64,000 nucleotides of DNA. It comes from Hyphomicrobiales bacterium. Its GTDB lineage: Bacteria; Pseudomonadota; Alphaproteobacteria; Rhizobiales; Phreatobacteraceae. The notes beneath the pieces were generated by a model. The model did no database searches. It was not told the origin of the DNA and worked only from the letters and a program-made list of their open reading frames with translations. The stretch lies in assembly GCA_017304475.1 (NCBI GenBank), contig JAFKKV010000016.1, forward strand, positions 186,001-250,000, in the 5' to 3' direction. Shown one piece after another: positions 1 through 9,081 of this stretch (its first letter is position 1; every line of letters begins with the position of its first letter). A program made the translations under genes and the position numbers.

Positions 1-451
1 TGACGAAATCGATCGCCGGCACCTGGCGCGGCACGCCATCGCGCGGCCAGAGCGTATAGACGCCTTCCAGCGCCACCGTCAGCGAGATCATCGCGCCGGC
101 TGGCAGCGACATGCAGATATTGCCGCCGACGGTCGCCTCGTTGGCGATCTTGAACGACATCAGCAAGGCGTGGCTGCATTCGACGAACAGCGGCGCGGCG
201 GTCCATTCCGGTGGCCCGGCGAAGCGTTCGAGTTCGCGGATGCGACAGGTCGCGGCGATGTCGAGGCCGGCAGCCGAGGCTTCGAGCGACCGCCAGCCCA
301 GCGCCTCGAGATCGACCAGCGTATCGACCGCCACCTGCGGTTCAGAAAACAGCCAGGTGCCGCCGCCGAGCCAGGCATGTCCCGGGCGCCAGCCGGTGAC
401 GTCCTCGATCGCACGGGGACGCTTGACCTCTTTGATCGTGTTCAGATCCAT
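1..451 (-). CDS. FAD-binding subunit of a molybdenum hydroxylase (partial, 3' end outside window)
   Basis: Read leftward from the ATG at 449-451, 150 residues are open to the window edge with no stop. LGGGTW at residues 28-33 and TVGGN at residues 107-111 match the two FAD/pyrophosphate-binding motifs of the medium subunit (CoxM/XdhB type) of the CO/xanthine dehydrogenase family. In this family the subunit passes electrons from the molybdopterin and iron-sulfur subunits to FAD. Those partners would lie outside the window, so the substrate cannot be told. The residue ENEATVGG-like stretch (KIANEATVGG) is typical of the family. Family assignment is firm; the specific function is unknown. Confidence 0.8.
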   Translation of the reverse strand, partial: MDLNTIKEVKRPRAIEDVTGWRPGHAWLGGGTWLFSEPQVAVDTLVDLEALGWRSLEASAAGLDIAATCRIRELERFAGPPEWTAAPLFVECSHALLMSFKIANEATVGGNICMSLPAGAMISLTVALEGVYTLWPRDGVPRQVPAIDFV

Positions 452-578
452 GACGACCCTTTCGAGTGAGGCGCGATGGCGCCGGTCCAGGCGACCTGTC
501 CGCCTGAGGCGGGCAGGCATGGATGCGACGAAGGGGCTTGGCGCTCCCGGCCGGCATGCGCGCCGGGAGCCGCAGCGC

Positions 579-1688
579 TCACGGCAACTGGCTGAGCGAA
601 CCGGCGCCGGGGCCGGGCGTGATAAGAGCCGGCCATTGGTTCGAGCCGAACGGCACCAGCGGCGGCAGGAACGGCGCCATGCCCCGCTTGCCAGCCTCGG
701 CGACGATGGCGTCGCGGGCATTGCCACCCATCAGCTCGTAGTCCATGACCGCGCTGTTGCCGAAGAACAGCGCGCCGACGGTGCGGTCGCCGATGATCCG
801 GGTCAGCGATTGCAGCATGTCCTCGGGCGTCGTGGTGAAGGACACCGTCTCGATCAGAATGAGCCGGGAGTTGATCGCCTGGGGACCGAAGAATTGCGCG
901 AGCACGCTGAACAGGATGTTGTTCTGGCGCGCCACGTAGATCGTATTGCTGGCGCCATAGGCCTTGTCCCAATCGGCGCCGAGCAGCGTCTTCCACTCGG
1001 CCACCACGCCCATCCAATGGGCGACCTGGGTCTCGGCCGCCCAGGCGATGATCTTCTTGAGGTTGGGGCCCTGCTTGCGCGTGAACTCGTTGACCGCCGC
1101 AAAGGTGATCACGCCCTTGGCGAAGCAATCGTCGATGAAGGCGATGTTGTTGGTCAGGATCTCGCGATTGGTGCCGCGCCAATCGTCCGGCATGCCGGTC
1201 TGGTCGAGCCCGTCGAGGGCCGACTGGAGCTGAGCGCGAAACGCCGCCATCGGCCCGCGCCAGGACTGATCGGCCGGCTTGTCGATATGCGGCCCGGCGG
1301 TGACGGGCAGGACCATCGTGGCGTGGCCGACCGACTTCAGTAATTGATAGACGACGGGAACGGATGGGGCTTCGAGCGGCGGCTGGCCGGGCCGGTACAG
1401 GATGAGGCGGCCGCCTGCGCCCGAGAACAGGGCCAGGATGACCGGGTGCTGGGCGAGGATGTTCCGGCGGAACACCCGGGAGGCGCCATCGTAGAGACCG
1501 AACATCGCCTGGTTGAGGGCCAGAACGTTCTGCCGGGCGGTATCGGCCGGCCCTGGGCGCTCGCCACCCACCACGATGTTCATGTAGGGCGGCAGCTCGG
1601 CCGCGGCCAATCGTGAAACTGATCCGCCAAGGGCGACCATCGACAACGTTGCGCAGCCAAAGCGCAGCCAGAACCGGCCGTTTTTCAA
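579..1688 (-). CDS. secreted protein of unknown function
   Basis: A 369-residue protein with a clear N-terminal signal peptide: basic start MKNGRFWLR, a hydrophobic core, and a probable cleavage after about residue 30 in LAAAEL. The mature part is mixed alpha/beta in character, rich in Trp, Asn and Gln, with no further membrane segment, no Cys pair and no motif I recognise. It lies 127 bp downstream of the FAD-binding subunit gene on the same strand, so a shared transcript is possible. The codon use matches the neighbours. The long plus-strand open frame over it is a G+C artefact. No function is proposed. Confidence 0.65.
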   Translation of the reverse strand: MKNGRFWLRFGCATLSMVALGGSVSRLAAAELPPYMNIVVGGERPGPADTARQNVLALNQAMFGLYDGASRVFRRNILAQHPVILALFSGAGGRLILYRPGQPPLEAPSVPVVYQLLKSVGHATMVLPVTAGPHIDKPADQSWRGPMAAFRAQLQSALDGLDQTGMPDDWRGTNREILTNNIAFIDDCFAKGVITFAAVNEFTRKQGPNLKKIIAWAAETQVAHWMGVVAEWKTLLGADWDKAYGASNTIYVARQNNILFSVLAQFFGPQAINSRLILIETVSFTTTPEDMLQSLTRIIGDRTVGALFFGNSAVMDYELMGGNARDAIVAEAGKRGMAPFLPPLVPFGSNQWPALITPGPGAGSLSQLP

Positions 1689-2023
1689 AGCACCCCCCGT
1701 TTCACCATCGCCATCTTCGATTCGACTGGATGAGTTGTATCATAAAACTTGCACTTCCTTTGGGTAGTATGGAATATTTCTAAAAAAGAATGAAGCTGAA
1801 GACATATTATGACCAGCATCGCATCGACCGGACCATAGACTTCACCAAGTTGGTGGTTCCACGTCGGTACGCCGGGCCTCGGCGACGCGCCGCCGGCGCC
1901 ATGCCGGAATTGTTATTCCATCGCGCACGACGGCCGGTTTCGTGTTCGATCGGCGGCCGGTAACCTGCCTCATGGACGCGCGGCCGGCGGGCATCTCGCG
2001 GAGCCTCACGAAGGAGACGGCGA
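1689..2023. other. intergenic region between divergent genes
   Basis: This 335-bp gap separates the leftward secreted-protein gene from the rightward intradiol dioxygenase. Positions about 1725-1815 are clearly A+T-richer than the surroundings and are the likely site of the promoter for the leftward gene. No convincing -35/-10 pair or coding frame was seen. AAGGAG at about 2009-2014 is the ribosome binding site of the next gene. Confidence 0.4.
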
Positions 2024-2686
2024 ATGGCCATCGTAGCGACACCCTGGATGGGCCGGCGGGACGTGGTGACCGCGCTCTCGGCCGCCGCCACCTCGCTGAT
2101 CCTGCCGCCCCTGCCCGGCCAGGCCCAGAGCGCGCTGTCGCCGACGCCGCGCCAGACCGAGGGGCCCTATTACCCGCGCGACTGGCAGGGCGACGCCGAC
2201 AACGATCTCGTGGTGGTGCAAGGCGAAACGGCCAAGGCCGTCGGCCAGGTCGTCCACGTGCAGGGCCGCGTACTCGACCTCTCGGGCCAACCGGTCGCCG
2301 GTGCGGCCGTCGAGATCTGGCAATGCGATGCCCGGGGCGTCTATCGCCATCCACGCGACGAAGGCCCCGGCCGGCGACACGACAGCGGCTTTCAGGGCCG
2401 CGGCCGCATGCTGGCCGACGGCGGCGGGCGCTACCGGTTCCGCACGATCCGCCCGGTCGCCTATGGCACGCGCACGCCGCACATCCATTTCAAGGTCGCA
2501 CTGCCGGCCGGCCGCAGCCTGATCACCCAGATGTATGTCTTCGGCGAACCGCTGAATGCGCGCGACGGGGTGCTGAACGGCATTCGCGATCCACGCCAGC
2601 GCGACAGCGTGATCGTGCGGCTGGAACCTGCCGATCGTCTCGAGGCCGGCGCGATGACTGCGACCTTCGACATCGTGGTCGGCTGA
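2024..2686 (+). CDS. exported intradiol ring-cleavage dioxygenase family protein
   Basis: A 220-residue protein of the protocatechuate/catechol 1,2-dioxygenase superfamily, whose members split catecholic rings between the two hydroxyls using non-haem Fe(III). The four iron ligands are visible: Tyr107 (GVYRHP), Tyr147 (PVAYGT), His153 and His155 (HIHF). The N-terminus, MGRRDVVTALSAAAT followed by a hydrophobic stretch and AQS, looks like a twin-arginine signal, so it probably acts in the periplasm, unlike PcaGH. AAGGAG lies 7 bases before the chosen ATG; the ATG at codon 9 would also keep the Arg pair. It stands alone, and the substrate is unknown. Confidence 0.85.
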   Translation: MAIVATPWMGRRDVVTALSAAATSLILPPLPGQAQSALSPTPRQTEGPYYPRDWQGDADNDLVVVQGETAKAVGQVVHVQGRVLDLSGQPVAGAAVEIWQCDARGVYRHPRDEGPGRRHDSGFQGRGRMLADGGGRYRFRTIRPVAYGTRTPHIHFKVALPAGRSLITQMYVFGEPLNARDGVLNGIRDPRQRDSVIVRLEPADRLEAGAMTATFDIVVG

Positions 2687-2696
2687 CCGCGCCCGT

Positions 2697-2978
2697 TCAG
2701 TAGCTGCCGCCGCCACCGCCGCTCGGAATGTCCGGCCGGTCGTCGACCGGCGGCCGTGTGCCGGTGGCCGGTCTCTGCGGCGAGTGGGTCTCGTGCGGTG
2801 CCACCTGGCGCGCGCGCCGCGGTCGGGCCGCGTGTTGCCGGATATATTCGCTGGGCCCGGCCTCGGCCACCAGCCGGCGTGTGGACGTGCCGGCGACGCC
2901 GGATGCGTCCCTGGCGGCCACTGGTACGGCAAACGCCAGCGGTGCAACCCATAAGAAGCCAAGAATTGCCAGTTTCAT
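2697..2978 (-). CDS. small secreted protein at the end of the oxidase operon
   Basis: A 93-residue frame starting at ATG 2976-2978, 26 bp after the subunit IV stop, with the purine-rich GGAGTG just upstream. It begins with a standard signal peptide (MKLAILGFLWVAPLAFA, cleavage near VAARD). The mature part is Arg/Pro-rich and ends in five glycines followed by Ser-Tyr. There are no Cys or His clusters that would point to copper or haem binding. Position and strand make it the last gene of the oxidase operon, so a role in oxidase assembly or stability is possible but unsupported by any motif. Orphan-like. Confidence 0.6.
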   Translation of the reverse strand: MKLAILGFLWVAPLAFAVPVAARDASGVAGTSTRRLVAEAGPSEYIRQHAARPRRARQVAPHETHSPQRPATGTRPPVDDRPDIPSGGGGGSY

Positions 2979-3004
2979 GGCACTCCTCCCTTCACCTCCG
3001 GGCG

Positions 3005-3379
3005 CTAACTGCCGCCGCCGAAGAAGATGGTGCGGCCGAGATGCACATAGTCGGACTCGATGACCATCATCGCCACGAAGACCAGCACGAAGATCGGCGG
3101 CAGCAGGATGGCATAGGCCAGCGCCAGCCGTTCCCAGGCCATGTGCATGAAGATCGCCACGATGAGACCGGCCTTCAGCACCATGAAGACAAGGATCAGG
3201 GTCCAGCGCAGGTAGCCGTGAAGGTTGAAATAGTCGACCGCGTAGGAGCAGGCCGACAGGACGAAGAGCCAGCCCCAGACGACCAGATAGAGCTTGATCG
3301 GGTGCTGCTGGCCCTCGGCATGGCTGGACGCCTGATGCGTTGATGGCGCGTCGGACGGTGTTGCGTGGGCTGTCGTCAT
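3005..3379 (-). CDS. cytochrome c oxidase subunit IV family protein
   Basis: A 124-residue inner-membrane protein. After a polar His/Ser-rich N-terminus (about residues 1-28) come three hydrophobic segments at about 30-49, 59-79 and 84-107, the topology of the small subunit IV (CyoD/CoxF type) of bacterial haem-copper oxidases. YFNLHGYLRW and IFMHMAWERL resemble family loop sequences. The subunit is thought to help assembly and stability of the CuB/haem site. It sits 9 bp after the subunit III stop and is clearly co-transcribed. Confidence 0.85.
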   Translation of the reverse strand: MTTAHATPSDAPSTHQASSHAEGQQHPIKLYLVVWGWLFVLSACSYAVDYFNLHGYLRWTLILVFMVLKAGLIVAIFMHMAWERLALAYAILLPPIFVLVFVAMMVIESDYVHLGRTIFFGGGS

Positions 3380-3388
3380 GGCGTGCTC

Positions 3389-4126
3389 TCACCAGAGATA
3401 GAAGAAAGCGAAGATGAAGACCCAGACCAGGTCGACGAAATGCCAGTAGAGGCCGGTGATCTCGACGATCTCGTAGCGGCCCTTGCGGCTGGTGAAGAAG
3501 CCGCGCGCCTCGTGATCGAAATCGCCGCGCCAGACCTTGCGCGCGATGATCAGGAGGAAGATCACGCCGATGGTCACGTGGGTGCCGTGGAAGCCGGTGA
3601 TCATGAAGAAGGCGGAGCCGAACTGCTCGGCGCCCCAGGGATTGCCCCAGGGCCTGACCCCTTCCGAGATCAGCTTGGTCCATTCGAAGGCCTGCATGCC
3701 GACGAAGGTCGCGCCGAAAGCGGCGGTGACCAGCATGAGGATCGCGGTTTTCCGGCGGTCGCGGCGATAGCCGTAATTGACCGCCATGGCCATGGTGCCG
3801 CTCGATGAGATCAGCACGAAGGTCATGATGGCGATCAGGATCAGCGGGATCTCGTGGCCGCCGATATTGAGCGCGAAGACGTGGCTGGGATTGGGCCAGG
3901 GCACCGTCGTCGACATGCGCGCAGTCATGTAGGACAAGAGGAAGCAGCCGAAGATGAAGGTGTCGCTGAGCAGGAAGATCCACATCATGGCCTTGCCCCA
4001 TGATGCGCTCTTGAACGCCCGCTGGTCCGACGACCAGTCGGCGGTGATGCCTTTCCAGCCTTCGGGCCGCGCGATGGCGCTACCGGGCGCGGCCAGGTCC
4101 ATGGTGGTCGGCGTGATGTCATTCAT
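3389..4126 (-). CDS. ctaE: cytochrome c oxidase subunit III
   Basis: A 245-residue haem-copper oxidase subunit III. About seven hydrophobic segments are visible. The family signatures are present: WIFLLSDTFIFGCFLLSY near residue 50, GFHGTHVTIGVIFLL in the middle, and the C-terminal IVEITGLYWHFVDLVWVFIFAFFYLW, whose WHFVDxVW is diagnostic. Subunit III stabilises the D-channel proton uptake of subunit I. It follows a second subunit III-like gene (4154-4861) by 27 bp. Such doubling is known in alternative aa3 oxidase clusters of the Bradyrhizobium coxMNOP type, where coxO and coxP are both subunit III-like. Confidence 0.88.
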   Translation of the reverse strand: MNDITPTTMDLAAPGSAIARPEGWKGITADWSSDQRAFKSASWGKAMMWIFLLSDTFIFGCFLLSYMTARMSTTVPWPNPSHVFALNIGGHEIPLILIAIMTFVLISSSGTMAMAVNYGYRRDRRKTAILMLVTAAFGATFVGMQAFEWTKLISEGVRPWGNPWGAEQFGSAFFMITGFHGTHVTIGVIFLLIIARKVWRGDFDHEARGFFTSRKGRYEIVEITGLYWHFVDLVWVFIFAFFYLW

Positions 4127-4153
4127 GCGCCCAGATCCTCTTCAGGTCTGAAG

Positions 4154-4861
4154 TCAGCTCAGCAATGGCCGGCACATGGCGATGATCTCGTCGACCCAGC
4201 GCATCAGCAGGGCGAGCAGGATGAGCCAGATGACGAGCAGGAAATGCCAATAGGTGGCGCAGAGCTCGACGCTCAACGCGAGCCGGCGGGCGTCGCTGCC
4301 GCGCCAGGCCCTGACGGTGACGCGGCCGAGCGCGGCGAGCCCGCCCGCCACATGCAGGCCGTGCAGCGCGGTCAGCAGGTAGAAGAAAGTGTTGGCCGGG
4401 TTGGCGGCGAGCCAATAGCCGGCCGCCGACAATTGCCGCCAGGCCAGCAGCTGGCCCGCCAGGAAGCCGAGCGCCGAAACGCCGCCGGTGAGCAGCGCCT
4501 GGCGCAATTCCCTCATGTCGTCGCGGCGGGCGGCAACCTGCGCCCAGTACAGCCCGACGCTCGACAGCACCAGCAGCGCGGTATTGACCCAGAGCACCGG
4601 CGGCACCGGCAGCACCCGCCAGTCGGTGGCGTAGTCGCGGCGCATCACATAGGCGCTGATGGTGAGTGCGAACAGCGCGCCGACCACCGCGAGAAAAACC
4701 CCGAGGCCGAGCTTGGCCGCCGGCACATGCGAGGCCTCCGTTCCCGGCACATCGGCGAGCGCGCCCTCCTCCAGCCAAGGCTTGGCCATCAGCCGCTGGT
4801 AGGACAGCCACCAGCCGACAATGACTGCCAGCACGCCGAGGAAGACCAGGATGACGCTCAC
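4154..4861 (-). CDS. second subunit III-like protein of the cytochrome oxidase
   Basis: A 235-residue membrane protein with about seven hydrophobic segments. It is related to haem-copper oxidase subunit III but diverged: TALHGLHVAGGLAALG and ELCATYWHFLLVIWLILLALL correspond to the HGxH and YWHFVDxVW motifs, with Leu-Leu replacing Val-Asp. The ATG overlaps the TGA of the subunit I gene by 4 bases, so translation is coupled. In B. japonicum coxMNOP the equivalent is the first of two COIII-like genes. Its separate role is unknown; it may replace part of a split or duplicated subunit III. Confidence 0.8.
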   Translation of the reverse strand: MSVILVFLGVLAVIVGWWLSYQRLMAKPWLEEGALADVPGTEASHVPAAKLGLGVFLAVVGALFALTISAYVMRRDYATDWRVLPVPPVLWVNTALLVLSSVGLYWAQVAARRDDMRELRQALLTGGVSALGFLAGQLLAWRQLSAAGYWLAANPANTFFYLLTALHGLHVAGGLAALGRVTVRAWRGSDARRLALSVELCATYWHFLLVIWLILLALLMRWVDEIIAMCRPLLS

Positions 4862-6669
4862 GCATGCCCTCCTTCCACGGCCAGGCCCGATGACGTGTAG
4901 GTACCGGGCACATGGTTGCCGGGCGGCTGGTTCTGCGGGATGAAGTCCTCGGGCGCGCCGGGCACGCTGTAGTCATAGGCCCAGCGATAGACGATCGGCA
5001 GCTCCTTGCCCCAGTTGCCGTGCGCCGGCGGCGTCTCCGGCGTCTGCCATTCCAGCGTCGTCGCCCGCCAGGGATTGCCGCCGGCGGCTTTGCCCCTGAA
5101 CAGGCTCCAGGCCATGTTGAACAGGAACAGCAGCTGGGCCGCGCCGACGGTCAGCGCCATGATCGAGATGAAGGCGTTCAGGCTATGCGCCGAGTCCGGA
5201 ATGAACGAGGTCTGGCCGATGTCGTGATAGCGCCGGGGCATGCCGAGCAGGCCGAGATAGTGCATCGGGAAGAAGATCAGGTAGGCCCCGAGAAACGTCA
5301 CCCAGAAGTGCACCTTGCCGAGGACGTCGTTGAACATCCGGCCGGTGATCTTCGGGTACCAGTGATAGATCGCGCCGAACACCACCATGATCGGCGCCAC
5401 CCCCATCACCATGTGGAAATGGGCGACCACGAACATGGTGTCGGACAGGGGCACGTCGACCACGACATTGCCGAGGAACAGGCCGGTCAGCCCGCCATTG
5501 ACGAAGGTGACGATGAAGCCGAGCGCGAACAGCATCGGCACGGTCAGGTGGATGTCGCCGCGCCACAGCGTCAGCACCCAGTTATAGACCTTGATGGCGG
5601 TCGGTACCGCGATGATCAGCGTGGTGGTGGCGAAGAAGAAGCCGAAATAGGGATGCATGCCGCTGACATACATGTGGTGCGCCCAGACGACGAAACTGAG
5701 CGCGCCGATGCCGACAATGGCCCAGACCATCATGCGGTAGCCGAAGATATTCTTGCGCGCGTGGGTGCTGATCAGGTCCGACACCATGCCGAAGGCCGGC
5801 AGCGCGACGATATAGACCTCCGGGTGGCCGAAGAACCAGAACAGGTGCTGGAACAAGAGCGGACTGCCGCCGCGGTGGCTTAGCTGCTCGCCCATCGAGA
5901 TGACCGCCGGCATGAAGAAGCTGGTGCCGAGCAGCCGGTCGAACAGCATCATCACCGAGGCGACGAACAAGGCCGGGAAGGCCAGCAGCGCCATGACGGT
6001 GGCGGTGAAGATGCCCCAGACGGTGAGCGGCATGCGCATCAGCGTCATGCCGCGGGCACGCGCCTGCAGCACGGTGACGACATAGTTCAGCCCGCCCATG
6101 GTGAAGCCGATGATGAACAGGATCAGCGAGACGAGCATCAGCACGATGCCCCATTCCTGGCCCGGCGTGCCGGCGGTGATGGCCTGCGGCGGGTAGAGCG
6201 TCCAGCCGGCGCCGGTCGGGCCGCCGGGCGCGAAGAAGCTCGCCACCAGCACCAGCACGGCGAGCAGGTAGATCCAGTAGCTCAGCATGTTGGCATAGGG
6301 GAACACCATGTCCCTGGCCCCCACCATCAGCGGGATCAGGTAGTTGCCGAAGCCGCCGAGAAACAGCGCGGTGAGCAGATAGACCACCATGATCATGCCG
6401 TGCATGGTGATCAGCTGGAGATATTGGTTGGCGTCGATGAAGGAGAACAGGCCGGGGAAGCCGAGTTGCAGCCGCATCAGCCAGGACAGCACCAGCGCCA
6501 CCATGCCGATCGCCATGGCGGTCAGCGAATATTGGATGGCGATCACCTTGGCGTCCTGGGAGAAGACGTATTTCGTCAGCCAGCTATGCGGATGATAGAG
6601 CTCGACGTCGGGAACTTCGGCGGCCGAGATGGCGCCGGCCGGGCCGTCGCCCATGGGGATGTCGGTCAT
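4858..6669 (-). CDS. ctaD: cytochrome c oxidase subunit I (aa3-type, A1 family)
   Basis: A 603-residue catalytic subunit reducing O2 to water at the haem a3-CuB centre in the inner membrane. All key residues are visible. Haem a ligands are His90 and His419. CuB ligands are His282 (in GHPEVY, with the cross-link Tyr286) and His331-His332, and the haem a3 ligand is His417. Asp120, Asn127 and Glu284 of the D proton channel and Lys360 of the K channel are all kept, which places it in type A1. The start at 6667-6669 has GGAG about 9 bases upstream; an in-frame start at 6795 would overlap the intergenic region and lacks support. No haem A synthesis or assembly genes (ctaB, ctaG) accompany it. Confidence 0.95.
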   Translation of the reverse strand: MTDIPMGDGPAGAISAAEVPDVELYHPHSWLTKYVFSQDAKVIAIQYSLTAMAIGMVALVLSWLMRLQLGFPGLFSFIDANQYLQLITMHGMIMVVYLLTALFLGGFGNYLIPLMVGARDMVFPYANMLSYWIYLLAVLVLVASFFAPGGPTGAGWTLYPPQAITAGTPGQEWGIVLMLVSLILFIIGFTMGGLNYVVTVLQARARGMTLMRMPLTVWGIFTATVMALLAFPALFVASVMMLFDRLLGTSFFMPAVISMGEQLSHRGGSPLLFQHLFWFFGHPEVYIVALPAFGMVSDLISTHARKNIFGYRMMVWAIVGIGALSFVVWAHHMYVSGMHPYFGFFFATTTLIIAVPTAIKVYNWVLTLWRGDIHLTVPMLFALGFIVTFVNGGLTGLFLGNVVVDVPLSDTMFVVAHFHMVMGVAPIMVVFGAIYHWYPKITGRMFNDVLGKVHFWVTFLGAYLIFFPMHYLGLLGMPRRYHDIGQTSFIPDSAHSLNAFISIMALTVGAAQLLFLFNMAWSLFRGKAAGGNPWRATTLEWQTPETPPAHGNWGKELPIVYRWAYDYSVPGAPEDFIPQNQPPGNHVPGTYTSSGLAVEGGHA

Positions 6670-6810
6670 CGCAATGCGCTCCATCCTTGATGCGCGCCCG
6701 GCTCCGGCCGATCGATGCGGTCTTGGATCGATGGGGTCTTGGTTGCCGGGGCTGAATGTCCCCCTGCACTGCCAGTCCTGCGATTTGGCCTGCACTGCCT
6801 GTCCGGGCTG

Positions 6811-7650
6811 CTAGCGATCCGGCGACTGCGGCTGGTCCTGCGCCGCCAGGGTGCGCGACCGCCTGGTCATGTCGGCGAAGCTCTGCTGCCTGGCGAGCCA
6901 GGCATTATAGGCCTGCGCGCCTTCGACGATCACCTTGGAGCGCATCTGCGCATGGGCTATGCCGCAGAGCTCGGCGCAGAGCACGTCGAACTCGCCCATG
7001 CGCGTCGGGGTGAACCAGAAATAGGTCACCGAGCCCGGCACCATGTCCATCTTGGCGCGGAACTCCGGCACGTAGAAATCATGCAGCACGTCGATCGAGC
7101 GCAGCAGCACCTTGACCGGCCGGCCGATCTGCAGATGCAGGTCGCCGCCGTCGATGATCACGTCGTCCTTGCCGTTCGGGTCGTTCGGGTTGATCCCGAG
7201 CGGATTGTCCGGGCCGATATTGGCGACGTCGGTGGTGCCCATGCGGCCATCGGGGCCGGCCAGGCGATAGCTCCAGCGCCATTGCTGGCCCATCACCTCG
7301 ACCTGGGTGGCGCCGGCCGGCACCGTGACGAACTGGTGCCAGACGAACAGGCCGGGCACCAGCATGGCGGCGACGCCGATCGCGGTGGCGACCGTCAGCC
7401 AGCCTTCGAGTTTGCGGTTCTCCGGCTCGTAATGCGCGACCCGGCCTTCCTTGTGGCGAAAGCGGAAGACGCAATAGGCCATGAAGCCGATGACCGCGAC
7501 GAAGACGAAGCCGGTGATCCAGAAGGTCGCCGTCAGGGTGTGGTCGATATAGCTCCAATTGGACGCGATCGGCGTCCACCACCACGGGCTGAAGATGTGG
7601 AACAGCACCGAGCCAATGGCCACGAGCAGCAAGATGATCGCAGTAGGCAT
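6811..7650 (-). CDS. ctaC: cytochrome c oxidase subunit II
   Basis: A 279-residue subunit II that accepts electrons from cytochrome c through the binuclear CuA centre. Two N-terminal membrane helices (IILLLVAIGSVLFHIF, and WITGFVFVAVIGFMAYCVF) are followed by a periplasmic cupredoxin domain with WQWRWSY-like QQWRWSY, the CuA His in DVLHDF, and CAELCGIAHAQM near the C-terminus carrying both Cys, Glu, His and Met ligands. The start at 7648-7650 is preceded by AAGGA at a good distance. An upstream ATG at 7707 would add 19 residues without a binding site. First gene of the leftward oxidase operon. No fused cytochrome c domain. Confidence 0.92.
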   Translation of the reverse strand: MPTAIILLLVAIGSVLFHIFSPWWWTPIASNWSYIDHTLTATFWITGFVFVAVIGFMAYCVFRFRHKEGRVAHYEPENRKLEGWLTVATAIGVAAMLVPGLFVWHQFVTVPAGATQVEVMGQQWRWSYRLAGPDGRMGTTDVANIGPDNPLGINPNDPNGKDDVIIDGGDLHLQIGRPVKVLLRSIDVLHDFYVPEFRAKMDMVPGSVTYFWFTPTRMGEFDVLCAELCGIAHAQMRSKVIVEGAQAYNAWLARQQSFADMTRRSRTLAAQDQPQSPDR

Positions 7651-8045
7651 CGCCCATTCATCCTTGCCCAGAGAGGCTGCGGACTGAAAGAAAAGGACGT
7701 CATGCACATCTGCAGCGATGGCGGTCTTCGCACCGGCCGTCGTCGTGCCCCTGGCTCGCCTGCCTTGCCGGCAGCGACTTCGATTTGACGCAAAAAAGGC
7801 CCCGATATCGCCAGCGTCATCAAGCGCAGCTCAGGATCAGGGATGATGATGCCCGACCGGGTGAATTGTCAATCGATTCCGTTGTCTTAGCGCCGACTTG
7901 CCACGCAACGTCGGGTTCCACTTCGAATACTAGTGGAATACGTGGGCGAAAGCGTGGCGCTCCCGTTCGCGACTGCGAATTCATCATGCCGCGATCTGCT
8001 GCGTCGCGGCAAAAAAGCGGCCCGACTTGCCGGAGCCCGCTTGCC
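7651..8045. other. leader and promoter region of the oxidase operon
   Basis: A 395-bp gap between the LysR stop and the oxidase subunit II start, both leftward. On the minus strand TTGACA is at 7872-7867; the hexamer 17 bases on (TCATCA) is a poor -10, so this promoter is tentative. The region 7788-7960 is the least G+C-rich part. No frame with coding character was seen. Confidence 0.3.
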
Positions 8046-8924
8046 TCACTCGCCGCGCGCCGCATCGGCGGCGATTTCCTCGAACAGCCAGTCGCGAAAG
8101 GCGCCCGAGGCCGGCCGCACGGGTCCGGGCGGCAGCAGCAGCCAGAAATCGTGCCCCGTGGCCACGGCGCCCGGCACGATCTGCACCAGACGGCGGCGCC
8201 GCACCTCGTCGGCGACATAGATCGGCGAGACGATGACCACGCCGAGCCCTTCGATCGCCGCCTGAATGGCGAGCGACGTGCTTTCGAACATCAGCGGCGC
8301 ACCGGCCAGGGCAATGCCGGTGGCGGCGCTCCAGATCGCCCAGTCGTCCGGCCGTGCCCGGCTGCCGAGCAAGGTCAATCCGCCGAAGCCCTGCTTGCGG
8401 GCAATCCGCGCCGGACCGGGCGCGCCGAAGGCCGCGGCCATTGCCGTTTGCAGCCGCACCGCGGTCGGCGTCGGCCGGGTCGCCGCCGCGCGGATCGCCA
8501 CGTCGACCTTGTCGCGAGCGAAGTCGACCGGCTCGGCCGAGGTGGTCAGCTCCACCTCCTGGCCCGGGTGGCGATCGCGAAAATGCGGCAGGCGCGGTAT
8601 CAGCCAGCGCATGCCCCAGGTCGTATAGGCGCGCACCCGCAGCGGCCGGGCCGCACGGGCGTCGAGCCCGGCGGTCGCCTGATCGATGGCCCGGAAGGCG
8701 GCGCCCAGCGAAGCGGCATAGTCGCGCCCCGTCTCGGTCAGCCGCACGGCATTGGCGCCGCGCGCGATGAGCGCCACGCCGAGTTGGTCCTCGAGGCTGC
8801 GGATGCGTTTGCTGATCGCCGGCTGGGTGACGTTCAGGCGCGCCGCGGCGGCCGCCAGGCTGCCGGTTTCGGCGACCAGGGCGAAGGCATAGAGGCTGAC
8901 CAGGGGCGGCGGCGACACGGACAC
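8046..8924 (-). CDS. LysR-type transcriptional regulator (GcvA-like)
   Basis: A 292-residue regulator. The N-terminal winged helix-turn-helix is plain: SLYAFALVAETGSLAAAAARLNVTQ, then PAISKRIRSLEDQLG, residues about 10-60. The effector domain follows, with GLGVVIVSPIYVADEV near residue 225 as in GcvA/AmpR-type members. The start is GTG at 8922-8924. It is divergent from the thiolase-led catabolic operon across about 157 bp, the usual arrangement in which a LysR protein activates the opposite operon in response to a pathway intermediate. Its effector is unknown. Confidence 0.9.
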   Translation of the reverse strand: MSVSPPPLVSLYAFALVAETGSLAAAAARLNVTQPAISKRIRSLEDQLGVALIARGANAVRLTETGRDYAASLGAAFRAIDQATAGLDARAARPLRVRAYTTWGMRWLIPRLPHFRDRHPGQEVELTTSAEPVDFARDKVDVAIRAAATRPTPTAVRLQTAMAAAFGAPGPARIARKQGFGGLTLLGSRARPDDWAIWSAATGIALAGAPLMFESTSLAIQAAIEGLGVVIVSPIYVADEVRRRRLVQIVPGAVATGHDFWLLLPPGPVRPASGAFRDWLFEEIAADAARGE

Positions 8925-9081
8925 AGGCCAGCCTAACCTGGAGTTGGGCTACCCCGCAAATTCCTCGCCTGACAGCGCCCGGCGGACGTGGACAATTCCA
9001 GTCAGACGGGGCGGCGCAGACCGGCCCGACCGAACCGCCGGCGGCACCGGCCGGTCCGCGACAGGGGGAATGCCAGACGCC

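Noticed and set aside
111..1343. 410-codon plus-strand open frame
   Set aside because: Lies opposite two well-supported minus-strand genes; composition (Arg/Ala/Gly-rich, no domain) is that of an antisense frame in G+C-rich DNA.
4912..5883. 323-codon plus-strand frame opposite ctaD
   Set aside because: Antisense of a certain cytochrome oxidase gene; no binding site or domain.
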